Assembly: GCA_021442155.1 (NCBI GenBank)
Contig: CM038232.1
Location: forward strand, 65,701,555 to 65,765,554
Direction of reading: 5' to 3'
DNA from: Cymbidium sinense
Taxonomy: Eukaryota; Streptophyta; Magnoliopsida; Asparagales; Orchidaceae
DNA: 64,000 nt
A model generated the notes under the pieces. It saw only the letters and a program-made list of their open reading frames with translations. It made no database searches and was not told where the DNA came from. The position numbers and the translations under genes are program-made. The stretch's first letter is position 1; each line of letters begins with the position of its first letter. Below are positions 13,011 to 25,589 of the stretch, piece by piece.

Positions 13011-15739
13011 AAATGAATTCCAAATCCAATGAAACTTGACCAAACCTATTTTTGCAACATACCAAACATACCTAAAGTGAAAAAAAATAGCAAAATGACC
13101 ATTTTACCTCTAGGCCATAGAACAAATTTTGGCTTATGGTATTTTTTTGTACACTCATCATCACTTGAGGCTTTCTTAAAAGCTCAAGGGGACTTAGTGA
13201 TGAGTGGTGCACTAATGGGTTTGTGTCAACCATTTGACCCATGGACCAAAGACCCTTAGCCATTGAAAATTCAAACTCCCTGCTCAATTCAAGCACATGG
13301 GGAGTTGGCATTCCACTCCTCTGGCCAAACCGACCATGTGCAATGATCAAATAGCCTAAACAGCTCACTCCATATGGTCAATTGGATAAAAATGGCAACT
13401 AATGGGTAGGCCATCTGATTGTCATATGGGGAGATATACTCCCGCTAATTCACTGAAAATTCACTTCACTCTTAATTGATTGGAGCCTAAGAACCCTTAG
13501 CAATCACCAGAGAGCTTTCCCAAGGTCCCTAGAGCGGATTTGAATCTTGCATTTCTCAATTTTGCATAGTGAAAAATAGGGGAGCTCGATCCACTAATTT
13601 CTCTACACTTAATCTCCTTCCAATTCTCTTGCACTTGATCAGGAAGTTGATTGCCCAAGCTTTCTGAGTTCTAAAGGAAGGAAGGCTGATTCAATTAAAG
13701 CCACAAAGGGATTGAGTTGGTCCATAGAGCTCACACTCAACCTCAAGTGCTCAAAACTTTAGTAAAGCATCATCTCAGAGAAGCTCCTCAGGGAATCGGC
13801 GATGATCACCTCAGATGAGGTTAGTGATTTTTAGAGCTTAATTCTCATAGGTGTTGGTCCTTTATTAAGTGAATTTAATCTCATAAGATCTTGGCATGGA
13901 TATTTAGCTTTGCATGATGGCGTGGCCAAATTTTAGATCCAGCTGATTGAGCTGGATCACTAGAAGGTGGGCGATCTTCTTCTTGAGCTTTGGCAGGGAT
14001 GAATCTATGGCCATCCATCCGCACCATTTGGATGGATGGTGATTATGTTTATCGTTATCCATTTTATAAAGCTGCGTGTATCTCAGTCCAATCTTTGATC
14101 GGGAGGATGTTGTAGAGCGTCATGCCACCACCTTGATGACACTTTAGTAAGTCTCACGGCGTAATAAAAGCACTGCCTCCGCTTACATGTGCGTGGGTTG
14201 GGTGAGGATTAGTTATTTGCTTAATTAATTCATAATTAATCCCTATAAATTCTAAAATTCATAACTCTTCATAGAAAAATCAAAAAAATAAAAGGAAAAT
14301 GCTATGGATAGATAATTTCATCTAGAATATTTTAAAAATGTTTTCAATGGATTTTGAATTCCCTTTTTCTTTGAATTTGAGTTTCTTTTTGAATTTTAAT
14401 TAGCTAATTATTCTCTAATTAAGTTACCAATTGATCACAAGTTTCTAGGGTTTATTTTAGGGGATGACCTCTGCCTCCCATAATTTTCTTCAGATTTATT
14501 GAGGCCTTAATTGGGAAAATTACTATTTCATTCCCTAATTGACCCCTTTCATGTAATTAAGGTAATTAAATTTTATGATTATTAAGGTCAGATCTAGTGA
14601 GTAGGGTTTTATGGAATAATTTTGGGGTATTTCCCTAAGCTATTCTAAACCCCATTTCTTTCCTTAATCCCCTCTCAATTAAGGGTTAATTCATTAATTA
14701 TCCCTTTAAATTATTTTCAAAAATTCTAAAAAGTTCGAACTTAATCTACCTTTGGTAGATGCTTGGGTGTTTAATAGCCTAAGAAATTAAGGAAATTAAA
14801 ATCATAAGTATGAAGGGTGTTTTAAAAGTACTTAAGCTAAAACCTTAATTAACTTTTAATTGTGAGCCAAATTGCATTAGGCCTTTTTTATTAGGTGCAT
14901 TGCAAATTTAAATACCTTGTGGGTTTTATGTCATCATTGGCTCATAATTGGTTAATTTTTTAAGATGGTGTTGATAAGGGTTAATTAAGCCACTTAATTC
15001 ATACTCTAACCTAATCAATGCTTAAAAATGGATTTAATTATCTAAAAATTAAACAAAAATATAAAACACATGTGGGAATGGGTTAGGAATAGCAAACTCA
15101 ACTCACCTTTTCAAAATTAAATCAAACTCCAAATTAAATAAAAATCATTTTGAAATTCACTTTGATTTATTCTATATTTTCTTATTCTTTAAGAATGTCT
15201 TTAGGATTTAAGTAAAGTGAGTTTGTTTACATGCTTTCATTGCTTTATATCATTTCCAATAGTTTGAGTTGTATGCCATGTGATTCATGCATTCATAACT
15301 TCATGTTTCAAATTTTAAAAATAAAAATTGTTTACTTTATGTCAAATGTGCATGTGTTGGCTAAAGTAAAATATGAGTGGCTATTATCACTACTAAATCA
15401 AAGTATTTTCAAAACTATATAAAACATCAAATCTAAAAGTTTGTTATTATATTTAATTATAAGCTTGCATGTGATAGATTATAAAGTAATGTTTGTCGTA
15501 GCATTTCCTTTCTTTCTTATGTTAGCATAGTTTTGAATAGGACTTGGTAAGATGTAGGGTTCATTTGAAAAAAACCCAACACTTACTTAATTCCAAACCC
15601 TATTCATCCCTATGCTCTCACTTAAGAAGGGATGCCTATACTTACATGAGTAAATTGCATAAACAAAAAAGAAACTATTAAACAACTTTTGCATATTCCT
15701 TCTTCATTTCATTTCTTTTATATGCATGTTTGTACTTAA

Positions 15740-15845
15740 GGAAAGTGGTATATTAGTCTGGACAACCTCGAGGTTGTGAGGCTTTAAGTAGCCCTAAGTA
15801 GGTCTTGTACCTTACACCTCTGGTTAACAATGGTGTTGTACTCAC
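15740..15845 (+). promoter_or_regulatory. Conserved LTR block with ACAACCTCGAGGTTGT palindrome
   Basis: The block TATTAGTCTGGACAACC ... TACCTTACACCTCTGG is the counterpart of the stretches at 9880-9960 and 37285-37370, and of a block repeated three times in subfamily-B LTRs. Here the 16-bp perfect palindrome ACAACCTCGAGGTTGT lies at 15762-15777, followed by a possible GTAGGT/ACCTTAC stem. Its conservation between subfamilies suggests a function, possibly promoter or RNA signal; this is inference. Confidence 0.35.
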
Positions 15846-18620
15846 TTATGCCTTTCTTACTTTCATGCATGTATGTAAAATTTTGGATAAGGAAAATCTT
15901 TTCTACTTAAGAAAAATCATGCATATTCAACTTCTAAATTTTCTTAAATGGATTACTTAGCATGCATCATAAAGTGTGTTAACTACTCTCATTTGTATGT
16001 ATAGATATACTTAGGGTCCATCCATATGCATGTTATATATGTTGGGAAAGTATTGAAGTAATGTGTGTTATGTGAATTTTGATTCATTTTATTTAATATT
16101 AAAATGTCTTTCTTTTTGAATAGGTTTGTTTAGGGTTTAAATAAACTTAGGACTGATTAAAAGATGTAATCAAAACATTCACCTAAATAAAACTAAAATG
16201 TGAACTTACCTTAGAAATTACTTAAGGATTAGAGAATGAAAGAGAAGTTCTCTTCTCATTCCCTCTCTTCATAACTTAGTAATTAATTGTAGGTTTCACT
16301 TAAACCAAATTAAAACATGAAAATAAAATAACCCAAAACACTTAAAATACTTAAATGAAACCCTCCTCTAAGTTGAACATGTCTTTCACACTTAGAAAAC
16401 TTGAACCTAAAGTCCTAAGCTAAGCATGTCACATAAACCTTCAAAGCACACACATTAGCCTAAGTCACCACTTCTAGCCTTAGGTTAGGTCGGTGCATGG
16501 TTTGATGTTATGTTTTATTTTTTGATGAATGTTTTAGACTGGATGTTAGGGTGTATGCTCACAGAATGAATGGTAGGACATCCTTAGTCTAACTATTAGT
16601 TTTTGCAGGGGATTGTGCTAAAGGGGCGCTATCATAAATAAAAACATAAATGCTTCTTGCTTGTAGGTGCTTATACCCCTTTGCATAATCCATAAGCCAG
16701 GTGAACTTAGTCACCCATGTGTGGGATGATAAGTCCAATACACATACATGGGATTTGTGTGGTATGATTTGACTAACCTCTATTTTGGAGGTGTTAGTTA
16801 GATTTATACTTTTCCTTTTCATGTGAAAATTTGTATATTTAAGATGTTGGAATGATTTATTATGGGGATTACGATGAGCATTGGACATAAGATCCCATTT
16901 TATGAATCATGTGAAGCCTTGGAGCATCCACCTTACAACCATCCAAAGGATGAACCAAAGCAGAAAAGAAGAAAGAAAGAAAAAAGAAGAAAGAAGAATA
17001 AAGCTTGAAGACACCCATAACAATGCATTCCTTTGATTAAATTATAATTTAATTCATTTTTAATCTAGGTTATACAAGGGTAGAGCTCGACTACCCAATT
17101 TGATATTTTCAGGTTTGTGCGGTGGTGCCCGACCACAAATGACCATTTATTCTTTTTGCGATTAGCTTTATAAATTGATTGATGATTTATTTAGCTTTTG
17201 CATTATGTGGCATGCTTTTTCTAGTTTCTTTCTTACTTTATGTATGGCTTGGATGTGGATTAGGCTCTTTAGGGAAAAATAAATCTTTTACCCAACTTAA
17301 CAATTCAAACTAAAATTAAACAACTCATAACCTCACCTAAAAGTTTAAGATTCAAATCAAGATAAAAGAATTAGCAACCTCTTAGCTAGATGAGCATTTC
17401 TTTATAATATCATGCACAAATGCATCTTATTTCACTCTTGATTGGAGGGCTTCTACCTTTGCCAGAGAACTGAGCTTGACCTTTAAGGGCCATGGTGGAA
17501 ACTCACCTCCTACCTTCTCATTGATTTTGGCCAATAATCTGATTTCTCATGCATTACTCATAAAAATTCTATTAGCCTGAGTCAAAATTATTGTCCAAAA
17601 GTAAAAAGAAAATGAAATTTGAATTGCATTAGATTTAGGTCATTTTAATCATGCCATTTACATGATCTAGTCTCTTTAGGGAGTGAGTTTAAGGACTTAA
17701 TCTCTTTCTAAATAAAAATAGCCTAGTTATCTTGCATAAGCATAAAGACTTTCCCACATGTATTTAATCATAGGAGGAGTTAGTTGGGGGCCACCCCTAG
17801 GTGATTGTAAGTCCAAGCTGTTGGGTGATTTTTCCTCTCTTGTGGAGGCAAACCAATTACCCATTTTCACCTTAGATTTAGGTTGTGCTTCCGGCCTTCG
17901 ACAAAGCTCCCTAGATTTAGGTTCTAAGGTCCCTTTTCCACTTTGCAGGCCATAAACATAATTCCTCACATCTTAGGCATTCCTTTGTGCTAAGGGATCT
18001 TAAGTCCTAAAATTCTAATGAAAAATGCAACCTAAACAAACTAAATCAATTTCTAAAATGTAAAGCCCAACTATAGGATAGTTTGAGATGCTCGCTAGGT
18101 TTCCTAGCATTGTGGGCATCCCCTACTTATCTCCCATTTTGGCTTCAATTATTCCCTCTTTTGATCAACCCCATTTCATCTTCAAACATAAACCAATCGA
18201 TTGATAGTCCTTCATAATAAAATCTTCAAAGACAATGATCATTTACCTTAATCGAGAGTTTTCCTAAGGAATACTCATTCCTTGGTTGTAATTAACTATG
18301 GGGGCTGTAGAGAACTTAACAAACCCAATTTAAAATACACCCTGCTTTACTTTTCCATGTAAAGTAGGGGAAGAATCTCTGATACATATGCAGACCCATC
18401 ATCCTTAGGAGTCCTTATTGATGTGATTGGTTCCATTAAAGGGTAGTGATTTCTATCTCTCTAGATAATACACTATTTCTTTGATGATGTGTATGATCAC
18501 CTGAATAAGTACATCTGCAAATCTGCATGGCATCTTACCAAGATGAGTTTTTGTAAGGTGTCCTCCTTCTTTTCTCCCCACATATTTAAAAGGCAGCTCC
18601 CTTATAAGAATTTTTTCACA

Positions 18621-19199
18621 AGTTTTTCTAGCAACTCTGCAGGGGATGGTTCCTCTCTCCATCTTTCGTAAATGATTATTGTCTTTGAGTATTGATAGTG
18701 GGTTTGTACTTTGGTATGAATCCAAGACTATCCTTCTTTCTGTTGGCACTTAGCTCATTTCACTCTTGAGCTGAGTTAGCTAATATCTTTAGGTTTTAGG
18801 ACCATATTCCTTGTTGGTCTTGAAACCCCGTTGGTTTCTCCAATGGGTAAAATGAAAAGATCTAAAATAAAAACAAACACCTTAAAGACTTCCTCCTCAT
18901 CATTTTCATGATAAGCAAAGGTTCATCTTAAAATAATAAATCTTTCTTAAAGAACTTTACTTTTCAAAAATGCACTTAATAAAATATATTCCAAAAAATT
19001 TTGTTACCCTCATTTAATAATTCCCATAATTGTTACATGTTGGGATTTTTAAAAAATAAAAAACTAATAAAATTTTCCAAAAGCACAAATGAACATCTTC
19101 TTTCAATTCACTTTGATGAATATTTCATTTTCAAAATAAAATGAACAATCATGTTTTCAAAAAATCACAATCATAATCATAAAGTTTTTAAAAGCACAT
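18621..19199 (+). other. Start of retrotransposon leader (no gene)
   Basis: Sequence directly after the 5' LTR. A primer-binding site should lie within the first bases, but none of the usual plant tRNA complements (such as TGGTATCAGAGC) is visible. CTCTGCAGGGGAT at 18635-18647 is at best a faint resemblance to a tRNA-Asp-type site. From about 18960 the sequence becomes AT-rich and grades into the hairpin array. No coding signal. Confidence 0.5.
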
Positions 19200-21070
19200 A
19201 TGAATTTTTTGATTTCAATACACTCACACTTATTGAATAGAAAGTTTATTTTTAAACAAAATTAAAGTTTTCAAAAGCACAAATGGATTTTTCTATTCAA
19301 TACACTCACACTTATTGAATAGAAAGTTCATTGGTAAACAAAATTAAAATTTTCAAAAGCACATATGAATTTTTCTATTCAATACACTCACACTTATTGA
19401 ATATAAAGTTCATTTGTAAACAAAATTAAAATTTTCAAAAGCACATATGAATTTCTTTTATTTCAATACACTCACACTTATTGAATGGAAAGTTCATTTG
19501 TAAATGAAGTTAAATTTTTCAAAAAAGAACACATGAACACCTTAATTTAATATACTTAAATTTATTAAATGAAGATTTCATTCCCCACTAAAGATAAAAT
19601 ATCTTTTAGGAAATCCACTTAAACCTATCCTACATATATTTTAAGTTTAATTCCTCCCTTTCAAAAGTTACAATCACCAAAATTTCATACTCAAAATTAA
19701 ATTGATCTCCATTCTACATACTTAAATGTGTTGAATGGAGGTCCTCTTTTCAAAACACTTTTTGGAACTTCATTTAACATACCCAAATTTGTTAAGTGAA
19801 GCTTCTAAATCTAAAATCAAAATCAACAATCATATTTCAAAAAAAATTAAAACACATTTTGGAATTTCACTTAGCATAATCAAATTTGTTAAGTGAAGTT
19901 TCCAAATCCAAAATAAAAATCAACAATCATACTTCAAAAAATTTTCAAACACACATTTCGGAATTTCACTTAGCATAATCAAATTTGCTGGGTGAAATTT
20001 CCAAATCCAAAATCAAAATCAACAATCATATTTCAAAAAATTTCAAAGCACATTTTGGAATCTCACTTAACATACCCAAATTTTTTAAGTTAAGTCTCCA
20101 AATCCAAAATTTTCAAAATTTTCTAAACACATTTCGAACTTCATTTAACATGCCTAAATTTATTTTAAGTAAAGTTTCCAAATCAAAAATTCAAAACTTT
20201 TCAAAATATATTTTGGAACTTCACCTAGCATAGTCAAATTTGCTAAGTAAAGTTTCCAAAGTCAAAACAAAAATATGAAAACACCTTTAGAATTTCTTCC
20301 CTTAGCATACCAAATTTGCTAAGGAGAAGTTTCCATTCTTCAAAATCAAAAATGAAATCAAAATTTTAAATACACCATTTGGAATTTCATTTAGCATACT
20401 CAATTTTGTTAAGTGAAATTTCCATTTCACACAACCAAGTGGGATTTTATCTTTAGCATACCAAATTTTCTAAAGTTGAATCTCCACTTTCCATCACCTC
20501 AAAAATAAAACAAAACACTTGGGATCCCCTTAGCATACAAAATTTGCTAAGGATCCTACCTATTTCAAAAATCAAAAATATTCCAAACAAATGAAACACT
20601 TAATATTTTCTTAGCATACCTAAATTTGCTAAGAATCCTATTTTCAAAATCAAATAAAAATACACTTGGATTCTTTACTTAGCATACCTAAATTTGCTAT
20701 GTAAGAATTCCAAATTTTTCAAAAAAAAATAAAACAAAATAAATTCACAAAAGAAACAATCACTTTTACTTCACTTAGTACACCAAAATTTACTAAGTAA
20801 AATTCTAAAATAATCAAACAAACCAAACCAACTTGACCCTTACTTTAACATACCCAAATTTGTTAAAGGAAAGGGTCCTCCAAATCAAGAATTCAAATTC
20901 AAAATATAAATGAACCTATGGAAGCATCTTATCAAAAATTTTGAATCCATATTTCAACATACCTAAATTTGTTGAAGTTTGGATTCATATTCAAATTCCT
21001 CTTTGAATCAATCTCTTCAAATCTATTTGAACCCACTTAACACTTCCAGTTGTTGGATGTGGGTTCAAAT
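19200..21070 (+). repeat. Tandem hairpin array in the leader, about 22 units
   Basis: Units of roughly 80-100 bp, each with a linker such as TTTCAAAAGCACATATGAA and an inverted repeat around a loop of about 10 nt. The first four units have the loop CACTCACACT; later ones have TACCCAAATT, TACCTAAATT, TAATCAAATT or close variants. Examples (arm/loop/arm): 19291-19302/19303-19312/19313-19324 with TTCTATTCAATA and TATTGAATAGAA; 19768-19779/19780-19789/19790-19801 with CTTCATTTAACA and TGTTAAGTGAAG; 20773-20780/20781-20790/20791-20798 with ACTTAGTA and TACTAAGT; 20835-20850/20851-20860/20861-20877 with GACCCTTACTTTAACA and TGTTAAAGGAAAGGGTC. Arms change from unit to unit while pairing is mostly kept. 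Two units (near 20061 and 20139) are badly decayed. Lies wholly between the 5' LTR and gag. Confidence 0.9.
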
Positions 21071-22148
21071 TTTCAAAATTCAAAATTCAAAATCTATAGA
21101 ATGAGCAAGTTCATTTCTCATTGTAGATCTTTTCGATTCAAGTCGGTTCAATTTGAGTTTACTTGATTAGGTTTAATGGCCAGTTCTTAGAAATTTATCT
21201 TTACTTTCCCTCACAGTATGGATCTAGCCTTAGATTAGGCTGACTTCCCTCACCTAGACCATACCCACTTGATCCATTTTGGCTAGGGATTTGAGGGGGC
21301 GAGGATCACTTGGGGCATTCCCCTCACAGTCGCGAGGAAAGATGTGTGGCCGGCGGCGATCATTGGGATAGATTTTCCATCGATTGGATATCTCCTCATT
21401 GAAGAGGAAAGGCGTGGCTACAAACTATTCAGTTCAAGTCTCCGATTGCGTTCATCCTCGAGTTGTTCATGTTGTCGAGGTCGGCTAGCACCCTACCATT
21501 TACCCTCAAGGGTAAGGCTCCCCCAGTTTGGGCTTGCCTCCCCACATTTGAGTATGGGTCTAGCTCACACCTCTCATCCACTCTACATAGCATAGGAAAT
21601 AAGAACATTATGGTCAAATGGTTCCACTCGGATAGCCATGAGCTAGGCGGTGATCGACCATGGATGAGTCTCCCATGATCACTTCACCAGTTAGAAAACG
21701 GTTTCATCTCTCTCGGGATTAGATAGAGGATGCTTGGGATCGTTCATCACCTCCCCAATGGTACATTTATAATAGTTTCTAGGGTAGGAGGTCTTGGCCT
21801 TCCCTATTCTATGCTAGGTAGGCAGCATGGATGCTCAGTACCTAGTTGACCTTGATCTATTATCCCCAGTGGTGTAGGGAGGTAGATCCATTGGGAGAGG
21901 GCTGTGAGGCCCATACATCACATTACTAGCGAGTGAGGTTCAGCCGTCAATTCGGCCTGCTTTGGATAATTTTCTAGCTTGGTGCGCTACCCGCGCCGAC
22001 CATACTAATAATATTCTCCTCACAGGGACCAGCCAACATAGGAGGCCAGTTCCTGTACACAAAGAGTCGATGGTGTCTCCACCCCACCTCTCTACCCCAT
22101 GTTTTCCATCACCAACGCAAGTTTCAGCATCACATTCCATCTAAGGCC
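21071..22148 (+). other. Leader between hairpin array and gag, less AT-rich
   Basis: About 1.1 kb of noticeably less AT-rich sequence (for example 21300-22140) directly before the gag remnant. Several short open frames occur on both strands, but they overlap one another in conflicting frames and none resembles a family I know. It may be an upstream untranslated or decayed gag-leader segment. No gene called. Confidence 0.4.
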
Positions 22149-24211
22149 ATGAAGGCTGCATCCAAGGAAAAATGTACCCCATTGGTGATCCGGCTAGGGC
22201 CTAGGGATCCTACACCTCCTACACTGCCCATTGTGGTAGGGTCAAGCTCTCCTGCTTGACCTTCTACCCTAGTGGTGGTGCAGAATGAGTGGCAACCCCA
22301 GAGCATCGTGGTCTTTCTTTAACCAACTCCACCCATACAGCTAGATGCAGAGATGGTGATAGTTATCATAAATATTGATGATGATTCGGGCGGATAGAGG
22401 ATCATCCTAGGATTGTTACCCTATTATAGCAAGTATCGGTTAGAGTATCATTCTTCTAGTGAGTAGTCACGCATAGATTGACTCCCAGCTGCGGTGAGTC
22501 CGGTGCCTCTTAATGCATGATAACAATCCGCGTCAAATTGTTGTTTGTACCCTGAGTTAGATCGATCCTTAGATGAGATAGTTGCACACTATTTTATGGA
22601 GAAAAAATAGATCTTAGGGTATGCATGGTTTGATGAAGAAAGAGTCAGCTTCGATCCCAATGAAGATGACTTGATGGGGATTCAGTTAGAGTATGCATGG
22701 TCGATATTAGGGGTTCTCTTCTTCGGGAGCAATAGGCCATGAAAATTGATGAGGTTGATCAAGGAGACACTGCAGAATCAACCCAACACCTCCGATAATA
22801 GTTAAGGAAGAAAGACGAGCATATTGATAGGATGGCAGAGCAATTGTAGGACTTGTTAGCGTTGTGTGCTTGAGTAAGCCTCTAGTTCATCTAGTACATT
22901 GATGTCGACCAACTGCTAGTGCATGTCTTAGACCCAATTAAGACTCTACCTCCCATTGAGCAAGGTAGCACTAACATGTATAGGAAGGTAGTGAATAATA
23001 CCTTTAAACATTAAAAAGATCTAAAATCCATGGTTGAGCAGCAGTGAAGGAAGCCTTGGCTCAAGCTCAGTGACAATCATCAGTTCCAAAGGGTAGACCC
23101 TATCCAGAGGAATTGATGCTATCCAGTAACCCAAGGGTTTCGTGCCTCCTTCCTTCAAAAGCTTCGATGTTAGTGGGAACCCTAGGCAGCATATAGCTCA
23201 CTTCAGGGCCAATTATTGCAACACAAGTGGCAGCGATGCTTTACTCTTTAAACTCTTTATCAATAGCCTAGCGAGTATTGCTTTTGATTGGTATGCTTAA
23301 CTGCCCAATAGTTCAGTAAAGATATTTGCGGAGCTATAGCAACTCTTCATCAAGAGATGTGCTAGAGCTCAGAAAAGGGTTATTATAGGTGATCTCGTTG
23401 TAGCCCAACAGCACTTCGGTGAGTCACTTGTTGATTATATTCTCCGATGGCATAACCTAAGTATGAAGTGTGAACCATAGTTGTCTGAACAACATGCCAT
23501 TGAGATTCTTTTAAAGAATATCCTTGGCCTGATTGCCTTCATGTTTAAGGGCTTCACCATAAAGACATTTGAGAAGCTAATCAACAAGGCAGCTAGTCTA
23601 TAAGGAGATGCCAAATAGTTGCCTTTTCCAGATCAGTTGCCTAAGCAGAAATCCCAAAAGGTTTATGAGAGAAACTCGGAGCAGTAGTAGTGATTGACAA
23701 GGGGTATGACTAGAGATTAGTGCATGACCTGACCTCCACCTCCTTTGCCACCAGAGGTAGCCATACCGGCCTCCATAGCCACCTCGACCACGCCACACCA
23801 CCATACCACTAGCAGCATGCATGCATATCCCTCTGTAGCTATGGTCCACCTACTCTTTTAGATAAGTTAAACAAACCTTATTCTTTTAAGAGGGAGGTAA
23901 TCAGAAAATCTTTAAGAATCTCTTAAAGAAACCTAATTTTTTAGCTACAGCCTAGAGATGAGGAAGTAGGCAAAAGTCATGATCCAAACTTTTTCCCTTA
24001 CCACCATATGCTAGGCCACATTTTGGAGGATTGCTTCACATTTAAGGATTGGCTTGAACATAGTTTCAAGACCAATGCTATCATTATCCCAAAGGAATAC
24101 CTTATGGAACAACCTTCCAGTTCCATTAGGGTAATCCTTGGGGATACAAATGATCCTACCAAAACCAAAGAAGTTTGGGATATTTCTTTATCTAAAACCT
24201 CTAGAAAATAA
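22149..24211 (+). pseudogene. Tat/Ogre-type gag remnant
   Basis: Remains of the capsid/nucleocapsid polyprotein that packages the element RNA. A plausible Met (MKAASKEKC) is at 22149 and the same frame reaches the capsid core at 23163. The N-terminal part has a charged, coiled-coil-like stretch (LRKKDEHIDRMAEQL, about 22805-22850). The core reads FDVSGNPRQHIAHFRANYC ... FINSLASIAFDWYA (23163-23300), then FGESLVDYILRWHNLSMKC and ILLKNILGLIAFMFKGF (23410-23560), all typical of Tat-lineage Gag. The C-terminal part after a frame change reads GHILEDCFTFKDWLEHSFK (24017-24073); a clear CCHC knuckle is not visible. At least five internal stops. Not functional. Confidence 0.85.
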
Positions 24212-25589
24212 TTGAAGATCAAGAAGCTTTCCTTGTAGGTGCAGTCAACAAACCTCCAACTCCAAGGAAGGTTTGCAAGTTGCCTGCAACTCTAAAGAGG
24301 GAGCTCAGCGGCAATGTATGTGTCAGGATAGCCCTTAGCACAACCATCGATTGTGTCAGCCTCAACCTTGTAGCTTCCACACGGACTTCTTCTACCATTT
24401 CATAGCTCTTCTACTTCTACTAGTAGAACTCATGTATCAGTGGATAAGGGCATCAAATCTCTTACTCCACTCACTCTACTTGACTTCTACTTTGTACCCC
24501 CAAATACTTCCAAGAAATTGAAGAATAAAGTTGATTTGAATTACATATGTGTCTCTTCTAATGAGTTGTCTTCTTTAATCCTAATGATAACTCTTCAAGT
24601 CTAATTAACTATAATAATTTTGATCTTCCTCTTTTTAATTCAGAGTTGGACTTTTCGACTGTGAATACTACGGGTTCACCTCTTGAGATAGACTTGAAAT
24701 CATCTCATTTTGAGTCCCATAGGAGAAGGCTGGGTGAGCAAGTGCAGGTAGAACTTGCCACCACCTTGCCTCGAGATTACCAAAGTCAACCTCATAGTGG
24801 CAAGGTTCTACCTCCTGGGGCAACACCAGATGAGGAAACAAGTCATTAGTGCGAAGATCAAGCCCTTCCATAAGATGCTCCACCCTTGGATATGCTTGTG
24901 GAAGACTCAGGTGGACTACATCCTTTCTCATCTAGAAAGTTTGCCATCTAAGCTAAGCATATATGATGCCCTTGTCTTATCCAAAGAGATGAGGGAATCA
25001 CTAATCAAGGCCCTCCTTGATCACGAAATATGCTTAGCTCGGTGATGCTATATGTGAGGAAGCACTATGCAAAAGAAGCCCAAGATCACCTTCATAGATG
25101 AAGACCTTCTATTGGGGACTTGAGAACAACCCCCACAACATCATAGTTGACAAGGTTAATCGGGTTCATGTGGTTGGTGCATCATAAACATTATGAGTCT
25201 AAAGACCCTTGCCTATTTGAAGATCGACATCTCTACTCTCGAGGAGAATGATGTTGAGAGGATTCAATGATCAAGGGGCGCTTTAGGTTCTATAGTGTTC
25301 CATTAGATCAGTGACTTGAAGAAGCCAAGTTTCATCATTGATTGAATACTTCACTACTTTGCTTGGTAGGCTTTGGATAAATCATAATAAGATCATTCCA
25401 TCCTCCCTTCATCAGTGCATCAAATTCAAAAAAGATGGAATTGAGTACTATGTCAATGGGGATGAAAAGTCATTTTCAGTTAGAGAGGTTGAGATCTATG
25501 AGGATGAGACCTACTATCTTCCTCAAAACAACCTTTCTCGTGAACTTGGACAAAATTCAAATGAAAACCAAAAGAAAAAGGAAATGTAG
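24212..25589 (+). pseudogene. Protease region remnant (Tat-type)
   Basis: Linker and aspartic protease region that would process the polyprotein. Before it, YDALVLSKEMRESLIKALL at 24960-25020 is a conserved Tat-lineage stretch between gag and protease. The protease part reads across frames: VDKVNRVHVVGA (about 25150-25185), MSLKTLAYLKIDISTLEEND (25193-25252), then GRLWINHNKIIPSSLHQCIK (25368-25427) and YYVNGDEKSFSVREVEIY (25450-25500), the last three typical of the Tat protease C-terminal side. The active-site DxG triad is not recognisable at the expected place (VGAS). Frame changes and stops make it inactive. Confidence 0.7.

Larger units (their letters stand above)
10835..18620 (+). mobile_element. 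LTR copy 2, subfamily A, apparently complete (7.8 kb)
   Basis: Begins TGTTGACCTCATTTTAAGG (10835) and ends TTTTTTCACA (18620), after which similarity to the 3' LTR end at 39026 stops abruptly. These TG...CA edges make an LTR of 7,786 bp, exceptionally long. It is the 5' LTR of the internal region that follows. By eye its last about 380 bp match the 3' LTR at roughly 85 percent, so the insertion is old. The segment 17098-18243 has no counterpart in the 3' LTR at 38637. Adjacent to LTR copy 1 without any intervening sequence. Confidence 0.85.

Noticed and set aside
12801..13368. Open frames on both strands inside LTR copy 2 (also 34265-34456, 54049-54634, 59921-60109)
   Set aside because: They fall in the TTGAC-rich repeats, overlap in conflicting frames, and are not kept between LTR copies. 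No protein family recognised.
18627..18650. CTCTGCAGGGGAT as tRNA-Asp-type primer-binding site
   Set aside because: Only part of the usual complement matches, and the offset from the LTR end is larger than normal.
19200..21070. Regular repeats of about 85 bp that could suggest a CRISPR-like array
   Set aside because: The window is clearly plant nuclear DNA, the repeats are degenerate and the linkers are themselves repeated, so there are no unique spacers and no cas genes.
21344..22144. Several frames of 60-83 codons in the less AT-rich leader
   Set aside because: Conflicting frames on both strands and no recognised domain; the lower AT content alone makes open frames more likely.
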